Source of the DNA: Bacteroidetes bacterium GWF2_40_14
Lineage (GTDB): Bacteria; Bacteroidota; Bacteroidia; Bacteroidales; UBA932
Assembly (NCBI GenBank): GCA_001769195.1
Contig: MEOK01000003.1
Location: forward strand, 1 to 50,238
DNA: 50,238 nucleotides
Direction of reading: 5' to 3'
Shown: one piece after another, positions 1 through 9,200 of the stretch
Layout of the letters: the number at the start of each line of letters is the position of its first letter
Numbering within the stretch: position 1 is the first letter of the stretch
Notes under the pieces: model-generated
The model's database searches: none
What the model was told of the DNA's origin: nothing
The model's input: the letters and a program-made list of their open reading frames with translations, nothing else
Translations under genes and position numbers: made by a program

Positions 1-678
1 TTTCTCCTTTACAGTATAATACCCTGCATTAACTGTTACCTCTTTCAGTTCGGCAATTTCTTCCTGTAAGGTCACGTTAATCTCCTTCCTGTTCCCAACA
101 GCAATTTCCTTTTTTTGGTAACCAATGCAGGTAAAAACAAGGATATCATTTTCACTTGCTTTAATAGTATATTTACCGTCGGTGTCGGAGGTTGTACCTT
201 TATTTGACGCCCCTTTCACCACTATGGTTACATCGGATAAAGGTTCCCCTTTGCTGTTTGTTACCTTGCCGGTTATGGAAATTTGTTCTCTTGCCTTTTT
301 CACTTGCGAAGCGGGAAAGATAACTACCTGCTTGTTTACTATTTCAAAAGCCAGTCCGGAGTCTTTAAGACAATAGCTGACAATTTCTGCCAAAGGAACT
401 TTTAGGAAGTCACCGGTTACCTTTTTAAGGATTTTAATATCGGAACTCTGGTACAGGAAACTATATCCACTCAGCTTTTCAAGTTGTTCAAAGACCGATT
501 CAACAGTTTGATTGTTACACTTCAGCGTGTAAGTCTTGATTTGATTACTCTGGGCAGAAGCAGTGGCCATGGTCAAGACACTAAATGCCCCTGATAGAAT
601 AAGCGAGAGATTGACAATTAACAATGTTTTTCCTATTCCATGCTTTTTGCGGAAAAACATTGTATGGAAATTTTTCAT
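1..678 (-). CDS. SusC/RagA-family TonB-dependent receptor, N-terminal part (runs off left edge)
   Basis: Outer-membrane receptor that imports ligands delivered by a SusD-type lipoprotein. The 226 visible residues show a signal peptide ending near ATASAQ, an STN (secretin/TonB N-terminal) domain at about 40-115, which is the part that contacts FecR in signalling receptors, then a carboxypeptidase-regulatory-like domain (about 130-205) and the start of the TonB box/plug region (ELKEVTVNAGYY). Start: ATG at 678 was chosen over an in-frame ATG at 702, because the other two SusC genes here also start within the same CATAnnTTTG context. FecR ends 118 bases upstream. The part encoding the regulatory-like domain is almost identical to the SusC at 6286-9591. 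The rest of the gene lies outside the window. Family is certain, ligand unknown. Confidence 0.93.
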   Translation of the reverse strand, partial: MKNFHTMFFRKKHGIGKTLLIVNLSLILSGAFSVLTMATASAQSNQIKTYTLKCNNQTVESVFEQLEKLSGYSFLYQSSDIKILKKVTGDFLKVPLAEIVSYCLKDSGLAFEIVNKQVVIFPASQVKKAREQISITGKVTNSKGEPLSDVTIVVKGASNKGTTSDTDGKYTIKASENDILVFTCIGYQKKEIAVGNRKEINVTLQEEIAELKEVTVNAGYYTVKEK

Positions 679-685
679 ACATTTG
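678..685 (+). promoter_or_regulatory. Candidate -7 box of an antisense promoter at the first susC start codon
   Basis: TACATTTG fits the Bacteroidota -7 consensus TAnnTTTG on the plus strand. Its first T is the complement of the A of the susC ATG. No good -33 TTG element at the usual spacing was found. The same placement recurs at the two other SusC genes in the window. Confidence 0.4.
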
Positions 686-691
686 TTTTTA

Positions 692-780
692 GAGTTTAAC
701 ATAAATTCTGATTGTTTCTCCCCTGTTAATTCCGGGGGGAGGCTGGGCAGGGGGTTGTTCGAGCAACTCCCTGTCTTTTT
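692..780 (+). ncRNA. Predicted short antisense RNA over the first susC leader (DonS-like)
   Basis: About 89 nt would be made if transcription starts about 7 bases after the TACATTTG box and stops at the hairpin/T-run at 748-780. The RNA would be complementary to the leader between FecR and SusC. Cis-antisense RNAs in this position repress sigma/anti-sigma-controlled polysaccharide loci in Bacteroides (DonS). Existence here is inferred from promoter-like and terminator-like signals only. Confidence 0.42.
748..780 (+). terminator. Intrinsic terminator on the strand opposite to susC
   Basis: CAGGGGGTTG (748-757) pairs with CAACTCCCTG (764-773) over 10 positions, one being a G-U wobble that exists only in plus-strand RNA. 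The loop is 6 nt and is followed by tcTTTTT (774-780). No plus-strand protein gene ends here, so it must serve another plus-strand transcript. Confidence 0.65.
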
Positions 781-795
781 GTGTAGTGGCTTAGG

Positions 796-1977
796 TTATG
801 GTTCTTTCATAATAGTAATTGTTTTATTGGTTACCTGAAACTGTATACGTTTTGTTTTTCCCAACAGAATGAAAATTTCTTCTACACTGGTTTCTCTCGG
901 AATATTACCTGTGAAACAGAGGCTCTTAAGTGAAGAATCGGCATAAAAAATATCGACATCGTACCATCGGGACATATTTCTCATTATATCTTCAAGCGGA
1001 GTGTCTTTAAATATGAATCTGCCGTCTTTCCAGGCAGTGTACAAGGAGGTATTCACCTCTTTCACTCTGATCACTCCTTCTGAATTAAGCTCAGACTGTT
1101 GTCCGGGCTTTAATATTACCAGCCCGACTTGTACGTAACCTTCCACCAGTGTTGTTCTTACTGTAGATTCGTCGGCATAAGCATTGACATTGAAGTGTGT
1201 ACCTAGCACTTTTACTTCGGGTTTATTAACTACTTCAACTATAAAGGGAACCTTGTTTTTCTCTACTTCAAAATATACTTCACCTGATATTGCGACCCTG
1301 CGTTCTTTTCTGTTGAATTCAACGGGAAATTTTATGCTGGAAGCAGCATTCAGCCATGCCTTAGAACCATCGGGCAGCTCTACAAAATATTCTCCTCCGC
1401 GTGGTGTTTCTATGGTGTTCATTCCTGCCTGACCCCCTTCATAAGGTGAGGAGTTCGCATATAGCAATCTACCGTCATCTTGTTTGATTATTTCAGATCC
1501 TCCCTGAGTAGCCAGAGTGCCGGTCCTGGCACTGTCCAAAACTATTTTGGACCCATCTCCCAGAGTAAGTATGGCTTTATTGCCACCCGGAACGATATTA
1601 TTTATTTGTAATTCTGCTGTTTGTTCAAGAGATATTTGTTGTCTGTCATAATAAAACCAAGTGCCGGTTATCATAAGAATCACTACTGCCGCTGCAGCAT
1701 AGCGAAATAAAGAACGATTAAAATATCTGTGTTTATCTATTTGTTTGTCTATTTGACGCTCGAGTTTTTCCCACTCTTTCTCCTGATCATATCCGGACAG
1801 TATCTTTTTACGATTTCCCCATTGAGACTGGCTTTTTAAGGTATCATAAATAGTCTTGTTCCCGGGTGCTTCATCAAGCCAGTTCTTTAACACCTGCAAC
1901 TCATCAGGTGATACGTTCCCCGACAGTTCCCGGCTTATCAAACGGGCAATTTCAATATCCTTTTTGTAATTTTTCAT
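796..1977 (-). CDS. FecR-family anti-sigma factor (DUF4974 type)
   Basis: Inner-membrane anti-sigma factor that holds an ECF sigma factor in check until the SusC receptor signals. From ATG 1977 the protein has 393 residues: a cytoplasmic N-terminal part, one membrane segment (about 90-108, AAAAVVILMITGTWF), a periplasmic FecR domain (about 180-275, with the typical LPDGSKAWLNAASSI stretch) and a C-terminal DUF4974 domain. An ORF extension to 2034 would run into the leader of the divergent sigma gene and was not used. The gene lies between the divergent ECF sigma gene (start 2058) and SusC (start 678). Having sigma and FecR divergent rather than in series is unusual and differs from the two other loci here. 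Confidence 0.93.
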   Translation of the reverse strand: MKNYKKDIEIARLISRELSGNVSPDELQVLKNWLDEAPGNKTIYDTLKSQSQWGNRKKILSGYDQEKEWEKLERQIDKQIDKHRYFNRSLFRYAAAAVVILMITGTWFYYDRQQISLEQTAELQINNIVPGGNKAILTLGDGSKIVLDSARTGTLATQGGSEIIKQDDGRLLYANSSPYEGGQAGMNTIETPRGGEYFVELPDGSKAWLNAASSIKFPVEFNRKERRVAISGEVYFEVEKNKVPFIVEVVNKPEVKVLGTHFNVNAYADESTVRTTLVEGYVQVGLVILKPGQQSELNSEGVIRVKEVNTSLYTAWKDGRFIFKDTPLEDIMRNMSRWYDVDIFYADSSLKSLCFTGNIPRETSVEEIFILLGKTKRIQFQVTNKTITIMKEP

Positions 1978-2057
1978 TCTTTTTACTGTATCCTTCTTAA
2001 GTATAATAACGTTTGGGTAGAAAACGGGTGACAATTTTTTTATACTTTTACCAACAA

Positions 2058-2621
2058 ATGGAGTTAATGCAGATTACAGATACGCATATTTTGAGTATCA
2101 GAGAGGGAAACATGACAAGTTTCAGATTACTGTACGAAACTGTTTTCCCACCACTGATTTTGTTTTCACGTCGGTTTGTGGATGAAAAGGATGCCGCTGC
2201 AGATCTGGTGCAGGAGGCTCTGCTTGCATACTGGAACCGTCGTAAAGAATTTAAAACGGTTATCGAAGTAAAAGCGTTTCTGTTCGGCACCCTTAAAAAT
2301 ATGTGTCTTAACCATCTCCGTACAAAAAAAGTGCATGGACGATATGTACAAAAAACAATGGAAGAGGCAGATCGAAACACAGAACAAGAGGAGGAGTCTT
2401 TAGTGATCAACCATGCTATTATTGAAGAAGAGACCTTTGCATTGTTGTTCCGAGCTTTATCTGAACTGCCCCCACGTGAAAAAGAGATAATGGAACTCAG
2501 TCTGCAAGGCAAAAAAAATCAGACAATTGCAGATGTCCTCAGTTTGTCGGTGAACACAATAAAAACATTGAAGTTAAGGGCATATCGCAGGATAAGAGTA
2601 TTACTCTGGCAAAGAGGATAG
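2058..2621 (+). CDS. ECF-family RNA polymerase sigma factor
   Basis: Sigma-70 family protein of 188 residues that would direct RNA polymerase to promoters of the adjacent uptake locus. Region 2 is seen around RRFVDEKDAAADLVQEALLAYWNRR (first third) and region 4, a helix-turn-helix, near the C-terminus (LPPREKEIMELSLQGKKNQTIADVLS, then SVNTIKTLKLRAYRRIRV). Start at ATG 2058; ATG 2067 is equally possible, while the longer frame from 2013 adds residues not typical of the family. It is transcribed away from its probable anti-sigma factor (ATG 1977) across an 80-bp gap that must hold both promoters. A long inverted repeat follows at 2669. Confidence 0.93.
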   Translation: MELMQITDTHILSIREGNMTSFRLLYETVFPPLILFSRRFVDEKDAAADLVQEALLAYWNRRKEFKTVIEVKAFLFGTLKNMCLNHLRTKKVHGRYVQKTMEEADRNTEQEEESLVINHAIIEEETFALLFRALSELPPREKEIMELSLQGKKNQTIADVLSLSVNTIKTLKLRAYRRIRVLLWQRG

Positions 2622-2668
2622 TAAGGCAGAACTTAAATTTGAGAATGCCTTTCTCCTTGGACTGAAAA

Positions 2669-2745
2669 ACTCCGGCGTTGTCTGATAATCATTAACCTAA
2701 AACTTACTTTATAAACCTAGTACTATAGATCAGACAACGCGGAGT
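2669..2745. repeat. Long-loop inverted repeat between convergent genes
   Basis: ACTCCGGCGTTGTCTGAT (2669-2686) and ATCAGACAACGCGGAGT (2729-2745) are complementary except for one unpaired base; the loop is 42 nt and AT-rich. It lies between the plus-strand sigma gene (ends 2621) and the minus-strand gene ending at 2779, so it could stop transcription from both sides. The loop is longer than in usual intrinsic terminators. Confidence 0.75.
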
Positions 2746-2778
2746 ATTCATCAGGTTAGATAATTGTTTGCTTTTTAC

Positions 2779-3264
2779 CTACTTAATCTTTACCTCTATG
2801 AGCAGATTCTCTTCTAACGGAGGAAGGCAAAAAACTGAATTACAGCTTTGATAACGTAGCTTTGCTTTTATTTTATATAACCCAGACTTCGTTTCCGGTT
2901 GTACTTTAAATAAGGGTCTAATTTTTATTTTTCCCATGTACACCTGATACAGATCTTTAACCATAGGCTCCGGCCATTGAATTTTCTCTTCCATAACAAT
3001 GCCCTCTGGTAGTTCAAATGTAATGCTGGCTTCCAACATCCCCTGTTCTGCATTTGTGCCCGTGGGTGCATAGATATACCAAGAATCCTGAATATCTAAA
3101 AAGATATTTACGTTGAATTTCTCCCCAATATGAACTACTTCGGGTATTTTTGCGGTGAATTTTACAGGCAGTTTAGATTGTTCCTGCGCCCGGCATAGGT
3201 TGATTGAGCCGATAAAAAGGAAAAGCAGACAGTATAAAAAGTGTGTGTATCTTAATTGTAACAT
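2779..3264 (-). CDS. Secreted protein with DsbD N-terminal-like (DsbD_N) domain
   Basis: The 161-residue protein has a signal peptide (LRYTHFLYCLLFLFIGSINLCRA) and then a single domain like the N-terminal immunoglobulin-like domain of the thiol-disulfide carrier DsbD. The family marks are the WYIYAP stretch near the middle and CNSVFCLPP near the C-terminus, whose two cysteines four residues apart are the redox pair in DsbD. There is no membrane or thioredoxin domain, so it would be a free periplasmic or surface-attached module. ATG 3264 was chosen; a GTG at 3291 would overlap the preceding gene by 20 bases. It is the last gene of the SusC/SusD operon, 7 bases after the FG-GAP gene. The redox partner is unknown. 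Confidence 0.8.
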   Translation of the reverse strand: MLQLRYTHFLYCLLFLFIGSINLCRAQEQSKLPVKFTAKIPEVVHIGEKFNVNIFLDIQDSWYIYAPTGTNAEQGMLEASITFELPEGIVMEEKIQWPEPMVKDLYQVYMGKIKIRPLFKVQPETKSGLYKIKAKLRYQSCNSVFCLPPLEENLLIEVKIK

Positions 3265-3271
3265 TGTATTC

Positions 3272-4726
3272 CTATTTCTGTTGTTTTTCACCTAACATTA
3301 CATATACATATCCTTTGTGGGCCAGTCTGCGATACTCCTCCTTGCCATAATAATTTTTGAATAACATTTCCCGCGTCATCAATCTTCTTTTACTGGCCTC
3401 CTCATTATTAATTCCAAGTTCAGAAACCCTTTTTTCAGCCCGCTCCATCTGGTCTTTTATCATCTTTTTGAAACTCTCACTATAATACACCGGATTTTTT
3501 TTGATGATCCCTGTTTCATATTCCCAGTTCCAGGATAGGTTATAGTCAAATGCACCATCGATTGTGGCCACACTTGTCCCTATCAGAAGATCATTCACTC
3601 CATCATTGTTCCAGTCAGTCACATAAGTCTGGAGCCAGCTTCCGGGAAAAGTCTTGCCACCATCTTTGGTTTTAAACAGCGCCACTCCGGATTCAAAACG
3701 ATGTCCCTTTTGGGTCCTCACACCCCGAAAAAAGGTAACTGCAGCTTTGCCTTTATTCAGATAACAGTCAGTGACCATCAAATCCAATACGCCATCCTGA
3801 TCCCAGTCTGTTACTAAGGGCACAATATTATCAGAACCGGCAATTGACAGAGTTCCTATATAATCTTTCACATCTTCTTTTGTGTAGGCATATATTTTCA
3901 GTGGATTCTCCTCTACATCCAGCAAGAACTCCCGGTAGCCAAATTTTGGTTTGTTTTTGGTTCCTGTGTTTTTGCTTATACGTAAACCGGCTCCTCCCAC
4001 AACCATATCTTGGAGGCCATCCCCGTCAAAATCCCCGAAACTTACTGAGGAGTAATTCCAATAGGAGTAGCTTTGTGGATCTGTAACGGGTAAATTATTC
4101 CCGTAAAGAGGATGTTTGTCCCGGTACTCCTGTTCAATTTTTTCTCCGGTTATAAAACCGTGCTCACCCCCTCTGAACCAGGTTACATCCCCCGGGAAAT
4201 AGTGACCGGTAATAAGATCCGGGTACCCGTCATTGTTCAAATCTGCAAACTGAGGTCTGAACGACATGCAGCACCACAAATAGACCGATAATGGTGTACC
4301 ATTGCTTTCGGTGCCTTTTGCCGGTTCAACATAGGGCATTGCATACTTAAACTCATCTGAAAATTCCGGAGAGTTATCACTCCCCTCATTGATGTATACC
4401 CTGATGAAATTACCCAAAACATTACCGTTTGCCATTTCCAATCCGCTCGCAAATTCTCCAATAAGCAGATCTTTTTCCCCGTCACCGTTCCAATCGAACA
4501 CTGCCGGGGCAGCCCAGCCCATTCCTTCACCCATCAACGGTTTAGTCTCCCTCATAATTAACATTGGCTTACCCAGCCTGGGAGCACCGGGAATATCCGG
4601 CTGTATAAGTTCCGGAAAGGACTCAGGACCTTTTACCTGTTTGTTTGACTGAGCACTTATTTCTGTCAGGGGCATAATAATGATAACTAATGCCCATATC
4701 TTTAATCTGTTCATTTTGATTTGCAT
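3272..4726 (-). CDS. Secreted FG-GAP/VCBS repeat protein
   Basis: 484 residues with an N-terminal signal peptide (ALVIIIMPLTEISA) and at least five FG-GAP/VCBS-type blade repeats, each with a calcium-loop pattern: FDWNGDGEKDLLIG, FADLNNDGYPDLITG, FGDFDGDGLQDMVVG, VTDWDQDGVLDLMV and VTDWNNDGVNDLLIG. This suggests a calcium-binding beta-propeller outside the cytoplasm, usually a binding or scaffold module. The C-terminal 70 residues are charged and helical. It follows SusD by 145 bases containing a hairpin, and is followed closely by the DsbD_N-like gene, so it is probably part of the surface complex of this locus. An in-frame ATG at 4714 is an equally good start. Enzymatic activity cannot be inferred. 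Confidence 0.88.
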   Translation of the reverse strand: MQIKMNRLKIWALVIIIMPLTEISAQSNKQVKGPESFPELIQPDIPGAPRLGKPMLIMRETKPLMGEGMGWAAPAVFDWNGDGEKDLLIGEFASGLEMANGNVLGNFIRVYINEGSDNSPEFSDEFKYAMPYVEPAKGTESNGTPLSVYLWCCMSFRPQFADLNNDGYPDLITGHYFPGDVTWFRGGEHGFITGEKIEQEYRDKHPLYGNNLPVTDPQSYSYWNYSSVSFGDFDGDGLQDMVVGGAGLRISKNTGTKNKPKFGYREFLLDVEENPLKIYAYTKEDVKDYIGTLSIAGSDNIVPLVTDWDQDGVLDLMVTDCYLNKGKAAVTFFRGVRTQKGHRFESGVALFKTKDGGKTFPGSWLQTYVTDWNNDGVNDLLIGTSVATIDGAFDYNLSWNWEYETGIIKKNPVYYSESFKKMIKDQMERAEKRVSELGINNEEASKRRLMTREMLFKNYYGKEEYRRLAHKGYVYVMLGEKQQK

Positions 4727-4786
4727 TGCTTTGTTTTTATTTTATTATTTTCAGTCACTGCTGTTTTGCGATAAAGAATATTATAA

Positions 4787-4866
4787 TTTAGAGCGTATCC
4801 GGAAAGCCCAATACCAAAGTGCTATTACATTTGCACTTTTAAAGTAGACTTTCCGGACACTCTAAA
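4787..4866. repeat. Nested hairpin between susD and the FG-GAP gene
   Basis: The outer arms 4787-4806 and 4849-4866 share TTTAGAG and TCCGGAAAG blocks (7 and 9 paired bases around a small internal loop). Inside, AAAGTGC (4816-4822) pairs with GCACTTT (4833-4839). In the operon RNA it starts 6 bases after the SusD stop codon and lacks a T-run on the transcribed side. It may protect the upstream message or lower expression of the downstream genes. Confidence 0.65.
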
Positions 4867-4871
4867 ATTAT

Positions 4872-6266
4872 CTATTCATCATAACCCGGATTTTGCTCCA
4901 TATTGCTGTTTAGCAACTGATCCTGAGGAAGCGGGTATAAGGCAGCCATTGAAGTCCAGCTTGGTTTTAACGCACTTAAAACGGCGTTCACTCTGCCGGT
5001 GCGTTTCAAATCGAACCAGCGGTGTCCCCATTCGGTGAATAATTCTATCCGGCGCTCCTGTTCCACGGCTGCCAATGCTGCCTCTTTGGACAAAGTGGCT
5101 GATAAGGCAGGCAAGGGATTGGGAACCTCGGCAGTGACAGTCGCTCTTGCCCTTGCCCGTAAAATATTCAGATCGGCAATACCGTCCGCAATTTTTCCTG
5201 ACTGCTGTATTCTGGCCTCGGCACGGATCAGATACTGCTCTGCAAGTCTGAAAACCATCTGGTACTCCGTGATGGGACTGCTGCTGGTGGATTTATGTTT
5301 ATATGTAATATAGTTGGTGGTGTTAGTAATTCCCGTAACCCAATTAATTCTGCGTTTATCTCCTGCTTCAAAGCTGTTAAGCAGCTCCTGACGCAGCACT
5401 ACATACTTATTCTTAATAAAAGCAAGAGCATCTCCGGCGTTGTTATTGTCGTTGCATAAGTGCCAGATTGCCTCTGCGCTTCCTTTCAGAAACACATTGT
5501 CCAGGTTGGTTTGCAGGCTGTAGGGACCTGCATTGATACACCCTGTGGCCTGTATCTCTGCATTGGCCCAATCTCCTTTATAAAGGTACACCCTTGCCAA
5601 CAGAGCAGTTGCGGCACTCCAGTCTATCCGTTTCCGTTCAATAGTGCCGGTATTGTATGAGGGTTGTAACAAGCTTTGTGCATCTTTTAAATCGGTGATC
5701 ACCTGTTCGTACACATCTGCCACTGCAGTTCTGTCTGCCACATTGTTGACCCTGTAATCGGTAGTAAGAACAAGAGCTACATCACCGAACAGGTTAGCCA
5801 GGTAAAAATGGCAAAAGGCACGGATTACCTTTGCTTCACCTGCAAATTTGCTTTTGAGCTCAGATGATAGTTCTGTCGAATTATTCACCCCCTCAATCAC
5901 CGCATTGGCTTTGTAAATGGTCTCGTACATCTTGTTCCAAAGGTCTCGCACATTGATACTGGTAGAAAGCAAGGTATTGTTTTTAAAAACATCAAGATTT
6001 GTGTTACTGGAAACAGTCACCGTTTCATCTGCAGAGAGCGACGATAAAAAGGTTATACTCTTGATGCCGCCTGTAAAGGAGGACCAGGTGCTTCCCCCGG
6101 TTAAGGTATAATAGAGGCCCCGTACGGCGGCTTCGGCAGTCTCCTGGTTGGCAAAAATGGTACCCCTTTCCAGTGCTGTACGTGGCGGATCTATCTCCAC
6201 AAATTTTGTACAAGAGGAGGCCAACACAACCAGTAAGATATAATATTTAATATTTAAAATTTTCAT
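4872..6266 (-). CDS. SusD/RagB-family outer-membrane lipoprotein
   Basis: Surface lipoprotein forming the lid of the SusC channel and capturing the ligand. 464 residues with a lipoprotein signal (ILLVVLASSC, lipidated Cys19), a helical TPR-like SusD N-terminal half (AEAAVRGLYYTLTGG, VIRAFCHFYLANLFGD) and the conserved C-terminal half with AAVEQERRIELFTEWGHRWFDLKRTGR, a signature of the family. It lies 19 bases after SusC, so the two are co-transcribed. Length is a little below the usual 500-600 residues, fitting the compact SusD subgroup. Ligand not predictable. Confidence 0.95.
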   Translation of the reverse strand: MKILNIKYYILLVVLASSCTKFVEIDPPRTALERGTIFANQETAEAAVRGLYYTLTGGSTWSSFTGGIKSITFLSSLSADETVTVSSNTNLDVFKNNTLLSTSINVRDLWNKMYETIYKANAVIEGVNNSTELSSELKSKFAGEAKVIRAFCHFYLANLFGDVALVLTTDYRVNNVADRTAVADVYEQVITDLKDAQSLLQPSYNTGTIERKRIDWSAATALLARVYLYKGDWANAEIQATGCINAGPYSLQTNLDNVFLKGSAEAIWHLCNDNNNAGDALAFIKNKYVVLRQELLNSFEAGDKRRINWVTGITNTTNYITYKHKSTSSSPITEYQMVFRLAEQYLIRAEARIQQSGKIADGIADLNILRARARATVTAEVPNPLPALSATLSKEAALAAVEQERRIELFTEWGHRWFDLKRTGRVNAVLSALKPSWTSMAALYPLPQDQLLNSNMEQNPGYDE

Positions 6267-6285
6267 AATATCAATGGTTTAAAGG

Positions 6286-9200
6286 TTAAAGTGTTATTCG
6301 GATACCACCTGTTATCAACCTCAGAGGTGACAGGGTTGTTTTTCCGGTTTCCGGATCAAGCCCCTGATAGTTTGTTATGGTTAACAAGTTTTGTCCCTGT
6401 AGATAGAGACTTAGCCCCTGAAGATGCAACTTACGGACACTCTCTTCAGAAAAAGTGTATGTGAGTGAAAGGTTTTTAAGACGGATATAGGAGGCATCAG
6501 TTAGACAATGATCACTCGATTGCATTCTCATATAGACAGTCCATGGAGTACCCTCATCCGTTGAGAATTTTTGAGTATCAGCGATATCCCCGGGGTTTCT
6601 CCAACGATTCAGTACAGAAGTTGGCTGGTTTTGAATCATTATTCCCGGTGAGCCGGAGCCAAAATAATTATAGCCGTCCTGTTTTACAAACTGGAACATA
6701 ACATCCAGTTGAAATCCTTTATACTGGAATGTGTTCAGCAAACCACCAAAGAACTTCCTTCCGAAATTTTTAATAACCGTCCGGTCGGTACTATTGTAGG
6801 TTCCGCTACTATCCACGTCCAGAAAAGTATAAAGGCCGGTTTGAGGATCGACTCCGGTAAAGTGATACAACTTTCTTATATTCAGTGGTTGTCCAATTAT
6901 ATGGGTGCTATTATAACTGGAATTTGTCTCCAGGTTGGGGAAATCGATCAGTTTGTTGCGAGGTATCGAAATATTGAAGGAGGTGTTCCACTGAAACTCT
7001 TTTCCTTGAAAATTAACGGTATTCAATTCAATTTCCACCCCGGTGTTTTGGACCGTAGCCGGCAAATTGGAGAGAATACTGTTAAAACCGGTGGTTGGTG
7101 CTAGTCTATACTTAACCAGTTGGCTGGAAGAAAGATTTTTATAATACCCTGCCTGAAGGAATATGCGATCCTTCAGAAAGCCCAGATTAACAGCCACCTC
7201 AAATTTTTTATTTATTTCCCAGGCATAATCAGCATTAAACAGGCGGTCGGGATTAAGTGCAGATTTGCCTTCATATGTATTGCTAGCTATTGTGGAATAA
7301 GTATCCAGGTACTGGTAATCTCCAATCTGATCATTCCCGGAGGTTCCGTAACTGGCTCGAAGTTTGCCAAAACTTAAAAAATCAAGGTGTTTTTTCACAA
7401 ATGGCTCTTCAGAAAAGATCCAAGCCACACCAAAAGCCCCGAAATTGGCAAATTGCTTGCCGGGACCAAAGCGGCTGGAACCGTCTCTACGACCAGTCAG
7501 GTTAAAAATATACCGGTTTTTGATTGAATAGTTCAATCTGCCGAACAGAGCCTGATAACGGTATTGGCTAAAGCTTGATGAACTATAAATAGATGGTGCT
7601 GAACCAATATTTCTCATTAATGCTTCATTTGTATACCCCCAAGTAGTGTGATAGGCACTTTGCGACTTTTGGTCCATAAAGGTAGCCCCTGCCAGTAAGC
7701 TTAAGGTTTGTTGGTTGGTAATGTGAAGTTCATAGTTAAGCTGCGGCTCAATAATCCAGTTTTGAGTATTATTTTGGTGAAAAACAGTTGCGTTATCATA
7801 AGCATAATAGGGATCATACATACTCCTAGGTGCTGTCATTATGCCGTTCATCCCGGTATTGGTATAACCGATTGAGGTTTTTAGAGTTAAATTCTGAAGC
7901 AGACTGTAACTGACATCTATATTGCCCAAAAAATTATTTGTCTGGGAGTCGTATTCCCCGTTCAGGTATGCCAGTGGGTTTGTCCAGGAACCAAGTCCGG
8001 AGGCATCAGGCTCCCAGTTTAAGGTGCCGTCCTCATTGTATATTGCCGGAGAAACTGGAGCTAGGGTTAGTGCTGTTACTGTTAAATCCGTGCTTATCAG
8101 GTCTGAGAAACTTACGGAATAATTTATTGAGGCATTCATTTTAAACCTTGTGTCCGGAGAAGTGTTGGTCAGTCTTAGATGGGTGGAGATCCTCTGATCG
8201 CTTCCATTGCCCGGGAAAACAGTCGTCTCTCGATGGTATCCCCCCCCTACAGAAAATTGAATCAAATCACTCCCGCCAGATGCTGACAATTGAATATCGT
8301 TACTATAGGCTGTATTTCCCAACAGCACTTTTTGCCAGTCGGTATAACGGCTATTGTCCCATAAGCCACTCAAATCATAATCGAAATCACTAGGAGTGGA
8401 AGCTGCATTGACAAAGGCCTCATTTCTCATCTCAAGGTATTGCTCGGAATTGAGCAAATCCATATAACGGGTCAGGTTTCCCATACCGCTGTAGAAATTC
8501 AGGTCAACTTTTGTTTTGCCTGTCCGCCCTTTTTTGGTAGTAATCAGTATCACACCGTTTGCGCCCCGTGAACCGTAAATGGCTGTGGCATCGGCGTCTT
8601 TTAAAATTTCAACACTTTCAATATCAGCAGGATTAATAGCGTTCAGGGGGCTTGTTCCGGTTAAAAAAATGTGGAAATTCCAATCATTGACAGGTGACAG
8701 GGATGTAGATGAAAAAGGAACCCCGTCAATGATATACAAGGGGTCATTCCCACTGGCTATACTATTCTGCCCACGGATACGCACCTGGAAATTTCCTCCG
8801 GGGGCACCGGACTGCTGAGTAATATCCAAGCCCGGCACATTGGCCTGCAAAGCAGAGAGTACGTTTTGCACAGGCTGTTTTTCAATATCTTTGGCATTGA
8901 CCTTTGAAATACTGCCTGTCCGTTCTTTCTCCTTTACAGTATAATACCCTGCATTAACTGTTACCTCTTTCAGTTCGGCAATTTCTTCCTGTAAGGTCAC
9001 GTTAATCTCCTTCCTGTTCCCGACAGTAATTTCCTGTTTTTGGTAACCAATGCAGGTAAGAACAAGAATAGCATTTTCACTTGCTTTAATAGAATATTTA
9101 CCATTGGAATCGGAGGTTGTACCTTTATTTGACGCCCCTTTCACCACTATGGTTACATCGGATAACGGCTTTCCTTTTTCATTGGTTATTTTCCCTGTTA

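Noticed and set aside
2048-2512. 154-codon open frame antisense to the first sigma factor gene
   Set aside because: The plus-strand frame is a clear ECF sigma factor; the antisense frame is a serine/arginine-rich shadow with no domain.
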